From Ancylobacter dichloromethanicus (GTDB lineage Bacteria; Pseudomonadota; Alphaproteobacteria; Rhizobiales; Xanthobacteraceae): a stretch of DNA of 64,000 nucleotides. Within the stretch, counting starts at the first letter, position 1, and every line of letters begins with the position of its first letter. Shown one piece after another: positions 27,435-35,753 of this stretch. Below the pieces are notes generated by a model. It was not told where the DNA came from. It made no database searches and saw only the letters and a program-made list of their open reading frames with translations. Made by a program: the position numbers and the translations under genes. The stretch spans positions 1-64,000 of the forward strand of contig NZ_JAHBGC010000004.1 of assembly GCF_018390645.1 (NCBI RefSeq), read 5' to 3'.

Positions 27435-28841
27435 CTATTGACTTGTCCCGGGGGATTCGAGGGCAGGCGAGGTGTCCGGATCCGCAGGCATCGGGCTCTT
27501 CGCGGCCTCCGTCTGGTCGGACGCCGCTGGAATCTCCGGCTTTCTGGGCGGGCTGGGCGCCTTGGCCCTCGTGTCAGCGACGGCCCAGCGGCAGAGTACC
27601 GCACCGCTGCGCCGCTCGGCGCGGTCCACATGCAAATGCAACTCGTGATAGCCGTCCGAACCTGGGCCGAGAATGGTGGTGAAGTCGGCGCAGGCGCTGG
27701 CCTTCAGCGATTCCTGGAAGGCGACCGGCATCGGCTGGTCGGCGCTGCCCGCCGCCGGGGTGCCGATGACGAAGCGGCGCCCGTCCGTCAACACATACCC
27801 GCGCGTGTCGATGGCGTTGCCCCGGCCATGCTCGCTGATCTTGGCGCCGGCGACCCGGTTGCGTGGCCGGCATTGCTGCGAGGCGGCGACCAGCACCTTG
27901 TCCAATGGCGCGCCGAGAGTGGCGACGGCCGGCTCCACGCCGTCGCGCAGCCAGCGGGCAACGGCTGCCGCCATCTCGCAGCGCAGCGTCGCCGCCGGCT
28001 CCAGCGTCACCAGCCGGCCGTCCTTCATCCGCACCGCCGAAAGGCTGACGCCGCGGTCGACGGTGCAGGCGGTGTTGGTCGCCGTCACCGCGACCGGGGT
28101 GAAGACGCCGAGGTCCTCGTTCGACAGTTCCGGGCAGATGGTGGGCACGGCAGTGGCCCGGGGCTCGGATGTCTGCGGCTCGCCGGAGGGGCGGGACACG
28201 GGCGGCGGTACCGGGGGCAGGGCGGCGATCTGGCGCTCCGGCCCGGGCATGGGCAGGGGGATCGGCGCGGACGGCGCGACATTCGCCGAGGCGGTGGCGG
28301 CCTGCATTCGCGCGGCCCCTTCTGACTTGGCCCGATCCGGCGCGACCGGCTCCGGCGCGTCGGGCGCCTCGTCCGTGGCGCCCTCCGGATGGATTCCCCC
28401 CTGCTGCGGGGCGGCAACGACCGGCTTTGACGGCCGGCTCGAAGGCGGCCCTATCGACGCGGCGGCGGGCGGCGGGGCGGCATGCGGCGGGGCGAGCGTC
28501 ACGGGGGCAGAGACGGCGGTGTCGGCGGCGGTGTCCTTGGCCGCCGGAACCGCCGCGTCGGCGCGCGCTCCCTCCTCACTGGGGCGCCGGGGCGGCAGCG
28601 GAATGGCCGTGCTGACATTTGGCTTTCTGGCGCGGGTACTGCGCCTGGCCGGCTTCTCCGGCGCGACGCCGAGCCAGTCGCCGAGCTGGCGGTTGACGGC
28701 GGTGCCGGCTTCGTCGATGGAGCGCTTCAGCTCCTGCATCGGCTCGGCCGACAGCGGGAACGTGCCCGCCATCAGCAGGGCGAGGCCCGCTAACCCGGAG
28801 CGGGGAAAAAAGCGTCCGGATGGGAGCGAGGAGAAATCCAT
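27435..28841 (-). CDS. Extensin-like secreted protein
   Basis: An exported protein of 468 residues. A signal segment (about 13-32) and a short helix are followed by a long Pro/Ala-rich low-complexity linker (about 70-235), then the extensin-like C-terminal domain (about 238-425). That domain has the family Cys positions (CTVDRGVSLSAVRM, ATLRCEM, QQCRPRN, RCEMAAAVARWL) and ISEHGRGNAIDTRGY, which resembles metal-peptidase-like folds. Its role is not known; a cell-wall function is inferred. The ATG at 28841 has GGAGG about 10 bases upstream; a longer in-frame extension to 29606 lies over the HAD gene and is rejected. Confidence 0.83.
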   Translation of the reverse strand: MDFSSLPSGRFFPRSGLAGLALLMAGTFPLSAEPMQELKRSIDEAGTAVNRQLGDWLGVAPEKPARRSTRARKPNVSTAIPLPPRRPSEEGARADAAVPAAKDTAADTAVSAPVTLAPPHAAPPPAAASIGPPSSRPSKPVVAAPQQGGIHPEGATDEAPDAPEPVAPDRAKSEGAARMQAATASANVAPSAPIPLPMPGPERQIAALPPVPPPVSRPSGEPQTSEPRATAVPTICPELSNEDLGVFTPVAVTATNTACTVDRGVSLSAVRMKDGRLVTLEPAATLRCEMAAAVARWLRDGVEPAVATLGAPLDKVLVAASQQCRPRNRVAGAKISEHGRGNAIDTRGYVLTDGRRFVIGTPAAGSADQPMPVAFQESLKASACADFTTILGPGSDGYHELHLHVDRAERRSGAVLCRWAVADTRAKAPSPPRKPEIPAASDQTEAAKSPMPADPDTSPALESPGTSQ

Positions 28842-28898
28842 GCTATCAGGCCTCCACCTGCAGGCATTACGCCGGAACCAACCGGATTGCGTCCTACC

Positions 28899-29627
28899 GT
28901 GAACGCCCCACACGCCATTCTGTTCGACAAGGACGGTACTCTTGTCGACTTCGACCTTACCTGGGGGCCGGCGGCCGGTGCGGTGATGCGCCGTCTCGCC
29001 GGCGACGACGCCCTGATTCTGGACCGGCTGTTCGGTGCCAGCCACTATCTGGCCGAGGAGCGGCGCTTCCTGCAGACCTCGCCGCTGATCGCCGGTTCCT
29101 CGCGCCAGTACGGCCCGCTCTGGGCCGATATCCTCGCGCGCCGCGCCGATTCGGACTTCTATCACGAGGTGGACCGCCTGTTCCGCGAGGAGGGGGAGCG
29201 GTTCCTCACCCCGATCGGCCGGCCGGCGGAAACGCTGGCGCGGCTGCATGCCTTCGGCCTGCCGCTCGGCATCGCCACCAATGACGCGGAGCCCAATGCG
29301 CGGCTGCAGGTCGATCGGCTCGGCCTCGCACCCTATGTGCGGGCGGTGTACGGCCATGATTCGGGCTACGGCTCCAAGCCGTCGCCCGGCATGGTGCAGG
29401 CGTTCAGTGCCTTCATCGGCCTTCCTGTGGCGTCCATCGCGCTGGTCGGCGACACGCGGCACGATCTCGACACCGCCCGCGCCGCCGGCGCGATGGCGGT
29501 GCTTGTGCGCTGCGGGCCGAGCCCCGTGGACGCCTTCGCCCATGAGGCCGACCTCGTCGTCGACACGGTGGAGGAACTCGCCGAACTGATCCTCGCCGGG
29601 GCGCAATTGCGGGTCGCCGTCGCGTGA
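28899..29627 (+). CDS. HAD-superfamily phosphatase (phosphoglycolate phosphatase-like)
   Basis: A HAD-IA hydrolase of about 242 residues. Motif I is LFDKDGTLVDF, with nucleophile Asp10 and acid/base Asp12. Motif II is IATNDAE, a Lys in SKPSPG gives motif III, and the acidic pair in VGDTRHDLDTARAAG gives motif IV. A phosphoglycolate or similar small-phosphate substrate is likely. The GTG at 28899 is chosen; a TTG at 28887 would add four residues. It is divergent from the extensin-like gene and is followed by the DUF1499 gene after 25 bases. Confidence 0.85.
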   Translation: MNAPHAILFDKDGTLVDFDLTWGPAAGAVMRRLAGDDALILDRLFGASHYLAEERRFLQTSPLIAGSSRQYGPLWADILARRADSDFYHEVDRLFREEGERFLTPIGRPAETLARLHAFGLPLGIATNDAEPNARLQVDRLGLAPYVRAVYGHDSGYGSKPSPGMVQAFSAFIGLPVASIALVGDTRHDLDTARAAGAMAVLVRCGPSPVDAFAHEADLVVDTVEELAELILAGAQLRVAVA

Positions 29628-29652
29628 GGCGGGGCAGGGGGAGCGCCCAGCG

Positions 29653-30438
29653 ATGATCCGCCGGCGGCTTTACATCGATGAGCGCATGTCGCGGCTCGCC
29701 GTCTGGAGCCTGCGCGCCGCCATCTTCGCCTTTCCGGTGACCTTCATCGGGGTGGTGCTCTACGCCACCGAAACGCTGGATTTCCAGAGCGCGCTCTACA
29801 CCGTGCTGGCAGGCGTCGCCGTGGCGGTGCTGGCGCTGCTGCTGGCGCTGGCCGGTTTCGTGGTGATATGGAACGAGGGACTGAAGGGCCTCTGGCGGGT
29901 GATCGGGGCCGCCGCGCTGGCGCTGGTGCTGATCACGCCGACGGCGACCCTTGCCGCGCTCGGCATGGCCGTGCGCAACCTGCCGGACGTGACCACCGAC
30001 ACGCGGGACCCGCCGGACTTTGTCACTCTCGGCACCGTCCGCTCGCGCACCGCCAACAGCCTGGTCTATCCTGGCGACCGGCTGGCCGTGGTCCAGCTCG
30101 ACCTCTATCCCGGTATCAAGCCGATCACCTTCGACGCGCCGGCCGACGCGATTTTTCGCGGGCTGCTGACGCTGGCCAAGCGCCACAAATGGCTGGTGGT
30201 CGACGCCGTGCCGCCGCGCGAGGGCCGCGACGGGCGGATCGAGGCCGTGGCGCGCAGCCTGCCCTTCGGCCTGCGCGACGACCTTGTGATCCGGGTGCGC
30301 GGCACGGCCACCGGCACCCGCGTCGACATGCGCTCCACGGCGCGCAGCGGCGAGGCCGATTTCGGCTCGAATGCGCGCCGCATCTCCCAGCTCTTCGCCG
30401 AGCTTGCCGACCAGCAGGGCCGACCGTTGCGCCGCTAG
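29653..30438 (+). CDS. DUF1499 membrane protein
   Basis: A 261-residue protein with three predicted transmembrane helices (about 19-40, 48-73, 83-108) and a periplasmic DUF1499 domain (about 115-255). The domain has the family pattern DPPDFVTLGTVRSRTANSL and ends GSNARRISQLFAEL. DUF1499 proteins are widespread in proteobacteria without an established role. It is probably cotranscribed with the HAD phosphatase and converges on the MBL hydrolase. Confidence 0.8.
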   Translation: MIRRRLYIDERMSRLAVWSLRAAIFAFPVTFIGVVLYATETLDFQSALYTVLAGVAVAVLALLLALAGFVVIWNEGLKGLWRVIGAAALALVLITPTATLAALGMAVRNLPDVTTDTRDPPDFVTLGTVRSRTANSLVYPGDRLAVVQLDLYPGIKPITFDAPADAIFRGLLTLAKRHKWLVVDAVPPREGRDGRIEAVARSLPFGLRDDLVIRVRGTATGTRVDMRSTARSGEADFGSNARRISQLFAELADQQGRPLRR

Positions 30439-30473
30439 CGCGCCATGGGCGGGCGCACGGCAACGAGAGAGCT

Positions 30474-31385
30474 TCAGGGCAGGCGATAGATGCCTTCCCG
30501 CAGCGCCGGCCCGTCGGTGAGCACGTCGCCGCGTTCCACCAGGTCTTCGAGATGGGCCAGGGTCGAGAGTCCCGCCGCCCCTGCGAGGCGCGGGTCGAGG
30601 CCGAAATAGATCGCCCGCACGATATCCGGAATCGACCGCGGCCCGCGCTCCAGCGCCCGCAAAATTGCCGTCTCGCGCGCCTGGCGGTGGCGCAGGAAGC
30701 GCTCGACGAAGGCGGGCCCCTGCGCGATCGCCCCGCCATGGCCGGGCAGGTACAGCGTCTCCGGCCGTGCACCGAGACGGCGCAGCGAGCCCATATAGTC
30801 GTTCATCGAGCCGTCCGGCGGCGCCACCACGGTGGTGGACCAGCCCATGACATGGTCGCCGACGAAAACGGCCCCCTCCCGCTCCAGCACGAAGGCCATG
30901 TGGTTGGCGGTGTGGCCGGGCGTCGCCAGCGCCGACAGCGCCCAGCCGGCGCCCTCGATCCTGGCGCCGTCGGCCAGGGCAACATCGGGCAGGAAGGAAC
31001 GGTCGCCGGAGGAATCGAGCGTGGCGGCCTCTCGCTCGTGCAGCGGGCGGGCGGCGCGGTGCGGGCCCTCGGCGTAGGACGGCGCCCCGGTCGCCGCCTT
31101 GAGCGCCGCCAGCGCGCCGCTGTGGTCGCGATGGGTGTGGGTGAGGAAAATATGCGTCACCTTCTCGCCGCGCACCGCGTCGAGCATGGCGGCGAGATGG
31201 GCGGCATCGTCCGGCCCTGGGTCGATGATCGCCACCTCGCCGCGTCCCACGATGTAGCTGCAGGTGCCGGTGAAGGTGAATGGACCCGGATTGGGCGCCA
31301 GCACGCGCCGTACGCTGGGCGCGACCTCCTCGACAACACCCGGGACAGCGTTGAAGCGCCGGTCGAAGGGAATGTTCTCGGCCAT
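30474..31385 (-). CDS. MBL-fold metallo-hydrolase (LACTB2-like)
   Basis: A 303-residue metallo-beta-lactamase-fold enzyme. The dinuclear metal site is intact: HTHRDHSG (84-90), His in ATPGHTANH, Asp in VFVGDHVMG and His in YLPGHGG. A C-terminal winged-helix segment (about 220-300) matches the LACTB2-type arrangement, a group including endoribonucleases and thioester hydrolases. The substrate is unknown. It lies back to back with the carbonic anhydrase gene with about 110 bases between starts. Confidence 0.85.
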   Translation of the reverse strand: MAENIPFDRRFNAVPGVVEEVAPSVRRVLAPNPGPFTFTGTCSYIVGRGEVAIIDPGPDDAAHLAAMLDAVRGEKVTHIFLTHTHRDHSGALAALKAATGAPSYAEGPHRAARPLHEREAATLDSSGDRSFLPDVALADGARIEGAGWALSALATPGHTANHMAFVLEREGAVFVGDHVMGWSTTVVAPPDGSMNDYMGSLRRLGARPETLYLPGHGGAIAQGPAFVERFLRHRQARETAILRALERGPRSIPDIVRAIYFGLDPRLAGAAGLSTLAHLEDLVERGDVLTDGPALREGIYRLP

Positions 31386-31496
31386 CTCTGTCTCCCTCGC
31401 GCCACGGCGCTGCCGGTCGGGCCAGACCTGGTTTGCGCGCCGGCCCCGGCACGTCTATTCAGCTACTGCGCGGCCTGCCTATCGCAAGGGTGAGGG

Positions 31497-32111
31497 ATGG
31501 ACAAACTGCTCAATGGTTATCGCCGCTTTCGTGCCACCTCGTGGCCGGAACGCAAGGCGCTTTTCGAGAGACTGGCGGCCCTTGGGCAGAAGCCCGATAC
31601 GCTGGTCATCGCCTGTTCGGACAGCCGGGTCGATCCGACGATGATCTTCGACGCCGGGCCGGGCGAATTGTTCGTCGTGCGCAACGTGGCCAATCTGGTG
31701 CCGCCCTATCTGACACCGGACCACCAGCATCACGGCACCAGCGCGGCGATCGAGTTCGCCGTCCGGGTTCTGGAGGTGCGGGAGATCGTCGTGCTCGGCC
31801 ACGCGCTGTGCGGCGGTGCCGGGGCGCTGGTCGACGGCGCCCCACCGCAGGCGCAGGACTTCCTGCCCGACTGGATCCGCATCGCCGGGCCGGCGCGCGA
31901 CATTGCCCTCAAGCTCAGCGACGATCCCGCCGAGCGGCGCACCATCCTCGAATACGAATGCGTCAAGCTCTCGCTGCGTAATCTCGAAACCTTCCCCTGG
32001 GTGCGCGAGCGGATCGAGGATGGAAGGCTGACGCTGCAGGGTGCCTATTTCGCGGTGGCGACCGGCGTGCTCGAACGGCTGCGCCCGGATGGAGCCTTCC
32101 AGCCGGCCTAA
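31497..32111 (+). CDS. Beta-class carbonic anhydrase
   Basis: A zinc enzyme interconverting CO2 and bicarbonate, 204 residues. Zinc ligands Cys40 (CSDSRVDP), His102 and Cys105 (GHALCGG) are present, along with the Asp42/Arg44 dyad. It belongs to the plant-type beta clade common in proteobacteria. Likely roles are supply of bicarbonate for biosynthetic carboxylations and growth at air CO2 levels. Confidence 0.94.
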   Translation: MDKLLNGYRRFRATSWPERKALFERLAALGQKPDTLVIACSDSRVDPTMIFDAGPGELFVVRNVANLVPPYLTPDHQHHGTSAAIEFAVRVLEVREIVVLGHALCGGAGALVDGAPPQAQDFLPDWIRIAGPARDIALKLSDDPAERRTILEYECVKLSLRNLETFPWVRERIEDGRLTLQGAYFAVATGVLERLRPDGAFQPA

Positions 32112-32131
32112 TACTTTCGGCGCACAGGGAC

Positions 32132-32157
32132 GGAACCCTGGCGCCCGTCCCCGCGTT
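32132..32157 (+). promoter_or_regulatory. EcfG-type general stress promoter
   Basis: GGAAC (32132-32136), a 17-base spacer and CGTT (32154-32157) match the alphaproteobacterial EcfG sigma-factor consensus GGAAC-N16/17-CGTT exactly. It lies 51 bases upstream of the GTG start of the DUF892 gene, correctly oriented. YciE/YciF-like genes are frequent members of the general stress regulon, which supports the call. Confidence 0.65.
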
Positions 32158-32208
32158 TCTCCGTCGGCCGGTTTCACTGGCCCATGAACCAAGGCGGGAG
32201 GACGTGCC

Positions 32209-32754
32209 GTGGGATTGCTTTCGAAAGACATCAGGTCACTCGATGACCTCCTGATTCAGGGCCTGGGCGAACTGCTCTATACCGAGCGCCGGATCGCCAA
32301 GACCCTTTCTTTGATGTCCGGCAAGGCCTCCGACGCGGCGCTGCGACGTGAGATCGAGCAGTGCCGGGCCGCTGCCGTCGGCAATATCGCCAAGATCGAG
32401 GAGGTCTGCCGGCGGCGCGACTGCAGCCCGCGCGTGCTGGAATCGCCGGCGATCGATGGGATCTTCATCAGCGAGGAGGAACTCGCCGGCGAGATCGAAG
32501 ATTGCCATGTGCTCGACATCGCCATTGCCGGCGCGGTCCAGGCCGCCGCAGCCTATACGGCGGCGCGTTATGCCACGCTGATGGGACGCCTGTCGGGTCT
32601 CGGGCGCCCCGATTGTGGCCGGCTGCTGCAGGCCGGGCTCCTCCACCACCAGCGGGCGGCGGACACCATGCGGCTGCTCGCCGACCAGCGCCTGAACGAG
32701 CGAGCGCTCCGCCGCGGCGGCCGGGGCTCGGTGCCGGTGGCGATCGCCAGCTGA
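32209..32754 (+). CDS. DUF892 (YciE/YciF-like) ferritin-like protein, ligand-poor
   Basis: A 181-residue four-helix protein of the DUF892 family, normally stress-induced. The GTG start at 32209 has GGGAGG seven bases upstream. Helix 1 (LLIQGLGELLYTERRIAKTL) fits the family, but the metal-ligand positions in later helices look replaced: IEQCRAAAVGN and AVQAAAAYTAARY stand where Glu/His-rich motifs are usual. A functional diiron site is therefore doubtful. An EcfG-type promoter lies upstream. It converges on the amidoligase gene. Confidence 0.75.
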   Translation: MGLLSKDIRSLDDLLIQGLGELLYTERRIAKTLSLMSGKASDAALRREIEQCRAAAVGNIAKIEEVCRRRDCSPRVLESPAIDGIFISEEELAGEIEDCHVLDIAIAGAVQAAAAYTAARYATLMGRLSGLGRPDCGRLLQAGLLHHQRAADTMRLLADQRLNERALRRGGRGSVPVAIAS

Positions 32755-32801
32755 TGCGGATTGCCAGGCGCGCACGCCTGCGCTGCCTTGGGGGCGGGCT
32801 G

Positions 32802-33707
32802 CTAACCCAGCGCACGCCGGCAGGCGGCGGCGAGCTGGGACGGATCGGCGGCTAGCGCCTCGACCTCGACCCAGCGATTCCAGTCCGCCGACAGGCTCCA
32901 GCTGGGCCGGCCGACATAGGCCAGCGGCAGCCGGTAATGCATAACGGCGCGCGGCTTGACCTTGCCGCGGATGCGCGGCGCGACCTGTTCGGGAAACAGG
33001 TGCAGGAACAACGGCAGCAGATCGAGCGAGCGCTTGCGCGTCGGATTGGCCGCGACATAGTCGTCGCAAAGCTGGAACAGGTTCGGGCGATAGTCCGGCG
33101 ACAGCACGCGGTGGATGAAGCCCGGTGGGTAGGGTGGCGGGGCGTGGAAGCGCAGCAGGCCGCTGGTGAGGCTTTCCGCCCGCAGGCGCGGCTCCAGCAC
33201 CAGATACGCCCTGAGCAGCGCGAGCGTCGTCGTCGCATCCGTCGCCGGTGGCGCGATGTTGAAGTGCAGGCCAAGCGAATCGAAGAGGCCCGCCCCCTCG
33301 CCGCGCGCCCCGGCCTGCCGCAGCGCCGCCGTCGCCCCGTCCAGATCCTCCATCTGCTCCACCTCCAGCGGTCCGGTGACCAGTTCGCGCGGGACGAAGG
33401 GACGCGCCGCAGCGCCGAGCCAGCCCGACAAAGGCGGGCGCAGCCAGCGCCCCGGCCCGTCGACGCGCTTCGGGTGGACATGGCGGATGTCGAGTTCGAC
33501 GCCGATGTCGCCGAGGCGCGAGCCCGCAATCCGGTAGGCATTCGGGTCCTCTTCCTCGACGCGGCCGCCCAGATATTCACTGAGGCAGCGCGCCGCCTCC
33601 CGTTCGCACAGGTGGGTGAACTCGATCTCGACGCCGACGCGCCGGCGACGGCCATCCGTGGTGAGCGGGGCGGGCAGGGGGTGGAAGCGCGAGGGGGGTG
33701 CGCTCAC
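32802..33707 (-). CDS. Amidoligase-family protein (COOH-NH2 ligase fold)
   Basis: A 301-residue protein resembling the amidoligase_2 family, relatives of glutamine-synthetase-fold and glutamylcysteine-ligase enzymes that join a carboxylate to an amine with ATP. GVEIEF (25-30), DIGVELDIRH (67-76) and LGLHFNI (145-151) match the expected metal/ATP-binding strands. A GTG start at 33707 is used; no strong ribosome site is seen. The usual glutamine amidotransferase or cyclotransferase partner is not adjacent, so the amine substrate is unknown. Confidence 0.75.
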   Translation of the reverse strand: MSAPPSRFHPLPAPLTTDGRRRRVGVEIEFTHLCEREAARCLSEYLGGRVEEEDPNAYRIAGSRLGDIGVELDIRHVHPKRVDGPGRWLRPPLSGWLGAAARPFVPRELVTGPLEVEQMEDLDGATAALRQAGARGEGAGLFDSLGLHFNIAPPATDATTTLALLRAYLVLEPRLRAESLTSGLLRFHAPPPYPPGFIHRVLSPDYRPNLFQLCDDYVAANPTRKRSLDLLPLFLHLFPEQVAPRIRGKVKPRAVMHYRLPLAYVGRPSWSLSADWNRWVEVEALAADPSQLAAACRRALG

Positions 33708-33836
33708 GCGAACAACCGCAGGGTCTGTCTCATCCGCCGGATATAGGGAGCGCGCGTGCTGTGTCCAGCCGCGCCGCCGCCCCGGTGGGGGGGGTGGCTT
33801 CGTCTCGGCAGAAACAGGGATAGTCTCGGGAAATAG

Positions 33837-33913
33837 TGGTCGGAGTGGCAGGATTTGAACCTGCGACCCCCTCGTCCCGAACGAGGTGCGCTACCAGGCT
33901 GCGCTACACTCCG
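33837..33913 (-). tRNA. tRNA-Pro (CGG)
   Basis: A complete 77-base cloverleaf on the minus strand. The acceptor stem CGGAGTG pairs with CACTCCG, the anticodon stem CCTCG/CGAGG holds the loop TTCGGGA with anticodon CGG, and the T-loop is GTTCAAATC. The discriminator A is followed by an encoded CCA (33837-33839). Confidence 0.95.
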
Positions 33914-34086
33914 CCGCGGCGCGAGCAACTAGCATGCGGATGCCGCGGCCGGCAAGAGGCCTTGGCCACTTGTCGGCGGATCGGTGGATAAGCCCTGCGG
34001 CTTCCCCCTGTATCGAGGTTGAAAGCGGCGGCAAGCTGTGGCTATGTCCGCGCCCACGGAACGCGCCCGACCGGGCCGCGACCCGT

Positions 34087-34161
34087 TGGGGCGTCGCCAA
34101 GTGGTAAGGCAGGGGATTTTGATTCCCCCATGCGGAGGTTCGAATCCTCCCGCCCCAGCCA
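34087..34161 (+). tRNA. tRNA-Gln (TTG)
   Basis: A complete 75-base cloverleaf. The acceptor stem TGGGGCG/CGCCCCA encloses an anticodon stem GGGGA/TCCCC with loop TTTTGAT (anticodon TTG), and the T-loop is GTTCGAATC. The discriminator G is followed by an encoded CCA (34159-34161). Confidence 0.95.
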
Positions 34162-34252
34162 CTTTCTTTATGTTATTGATTTTAGAGCCCCAGTTGTCGG
34201 TCCGCACCTGCCCTTTTGCGTACCGGGCGCAACAAATATGTCTTTGGGGACG

Positions 34253-34816
34253 ATGTCAGAACAGCCGCGTGTCTATGTGATGGGGGCGTCGTGTTCGGGT
34301 GTTTCCACGTTGGGAAGTGTCTTGGCCAAGCGGCTCGGCCTTCCGCATATCGATGTGGACGACTTCTACTGGTTGCCAACCGATCCTCCGTTCAGCACGA
34401 AGCGTTCACCGCAGGACCGCGTACGCCTGATAGCGCAGAGGCAGAAGGAAGCCGAAGGTTGGGTTCTCACGGGGTCGTTCATCGGCTGGGGCGACGCGCT
34501 GATTGAGAGCGTCGATCTGATCGTTTTTCTCTGGACGCCTACGGCTGTGCGACTGTAGCGCCTGGACGCGCGGGAGGCGGAACGGCACGGCGGGCGTATT
34601 CGGCTTGGTGGGGACATGCATGAGGCGCATCGCGCGTTCCGGGAATGGGCATCGCGCTATGATGATCCCTCGTTCAATGGGCGCAATCAGGCGCAGCACG
34701 AGCGCTGGTTAAACGATCAATCCGCGCCGGTGCTTCGCCTTCAAGGCGAACACCCCACCGGCCAATTGGCGCAGTGCGTTGCCGAAGCGCTTCCAAGCCG
34801 CTCGCTTCGCGACTGA
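34253..34816 (+). pseudogene. P-loop adenylate-kinase-like gene interrupted by an in-frame TAG
   Basis: The reading frame encodes a small P-loop NTPase of about 187 codons. MGASCSGVSTLGSVLAKRLG is a Walker-A-like loop with Val where Lys is usual, as in some adenylate-kinase-like relatives. IDVDDFYWLPTDPPFSTKR, WVLTGSFIGWGD and VFLWTPTAVRL follow. A TAG at 34556-34558 then stops translation, but the same frame continues with family-like sequence (RLDAREAERHGGRI, GGDMHEAHRAFREWASRYDD) to a TGA at 34814-34816. A single base change from CAG or GAG would explain it. It lies 91 bases after tRNA-Gln, in DNA slightly poorer in GC. Confidence 0.75.
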
Positions 34817-35155
34817 TCGCAGAATGACGCCTCGCTCCCTCGCCGCGAAGCCGTCGGCTGGAATCTCGGGGGAAGGCTAAGCCGCCCGCTACGGCACGGT
34901 GGGCATCTGTCCGGAAGAACCTGACCTCGCAGCGGTGAGGAGAGCTGGAAGAGGCTTGCCGTTCGCGCCTGTTCTCTTTCGCTCCCATGCGTCGATCCGG
35001 GGAACGAGGCACGGCCAGTATGCTCGCCATCCTAAGGCTCAATATCTGGAGCCGTTCCAATATAAATTTATAGCAATGATAAAGTCGATCCATGTAACTT
35101 ATCTTGCCCGGGCATGCATGATAACGGTCTCGCACACGCGACTGTGAGGTGGAGT
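34817..35155. other. Intergenic region upstream of the ECF sigma gene
   Basis: A 339-base gap with no supported gene; a short open frame across 34899-35147 has no protein-like features. The right half is AT-rich and includes the perfect 12-bp palindrome TATAAATTTATA (35061-35072) followed by GCAATGATAAAG. This is a plausible iron-regulated promoter for the siderophore operon, but no exact Fur, RirA or Irr box is recognised. Confidence 0.4.
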
Positions 35156-35662
35156 GTGGGCCGGTTCATGCAGCCAGACCTTTCGCTTGTCTTTTCAACC
35201 CATGGCAACGAGCTGCGGAGCTATCTCCAGCATCGGCTCGGCGATGGGCATACGGCCAGCGATCTGGTGCAGGATGCGTTCCTCAATGTGCTGGAGCGTC
35301 CGGACACCCGTATTCACGACATTCGCGCCTATCTCTACGCGATTGCCCGCAACCTGCTGCTCAACCACCGCAAGCAGGAGGCCCGGCGGCGCACCGAGAC
35401 GCGGGCGCCCGAAGCCTTCACCCAGATGGCGGCGGACCAACCCTCGCCGGAAGACGTGGTCGATTCGCGGCTCCAGCTTGAGCGCGTCCACGCATTGGTG
35501 CGGGAGTTGCCGCATCGCACGCAGGAAATCTTCGTCTTGAACCGCATCGAGGGGCTCACCCATGCCCAGGTGGCCCGGCAGTTGCGCCTTTCCGAAAGCG
35601 CGGTTCAGAAGCACCTCGCTCTCGCCATCGCGCGCATGACGCGCCGTCTGCGCGGGCGCTGA
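35156..35662 (+). CDS. FecI-like ECF sigma factor
   Basis: An extracytoplasmic-function sigma factor of about 168 residues. Region 2 covers the N-terminal half (YLQHRLGDGHTASDLVQDAF, then LYAIARNLLLNHRK), and region 4 the C-terminal part (IFVLNRIEGLTHAQVARQLRLSESAVQKHL). This FecI class is activated by a TonB receptor via a FecR protein, exactly the genes that follow. The GTG at 35156 has GAGGT five bases upstream; the ATG at 35168 is an alternative. It probably directs transcription of the receptor and transport genes. Confidence 0.9.
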   Translation: MGRFMQPDLSLVFSTHGNELRSYLQHRLGDGHTASDLVQDAFLNVLERPDTRIHDIRAYLYAIARNLLLNHRKQEARRRTETRAPEAFTQMAADQPSPEDVVDSRLQLERVHALVRELPHRTQEIFVLNRIEGLTHAQVARQLRLSESAVQKHLALAIARMTRRLRGR

Positions 35663-35753
35663 AGACTGGCCATTGGCGAGGCGATCTCAGGCGAGGGGCG
35701 CGCTCCACGAGCGCGATTTACCGTGTTCCGCCCTTTTGGTTGTCTTATAGGGA

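Noticed and set aside
28842-29606. N-terminal extension of the extensin-like gene
   Set aside because: It would run antisense through the HAD phosphatase. The ATG at 28841 has a ribosome site and a signal peptide directly after it.
34087-34161. Integration site at tRNA-Gln
   Set aside because: No copy of the tRNA 3' end and no integrase were seen downstream within the window, and the tRNA is intact.
34899-35147. An 82-codon frame upstream of the sigma factor
   Set aside because: No ribosome site, no protein-like features, and it overlaps the AT-rich promoter region.
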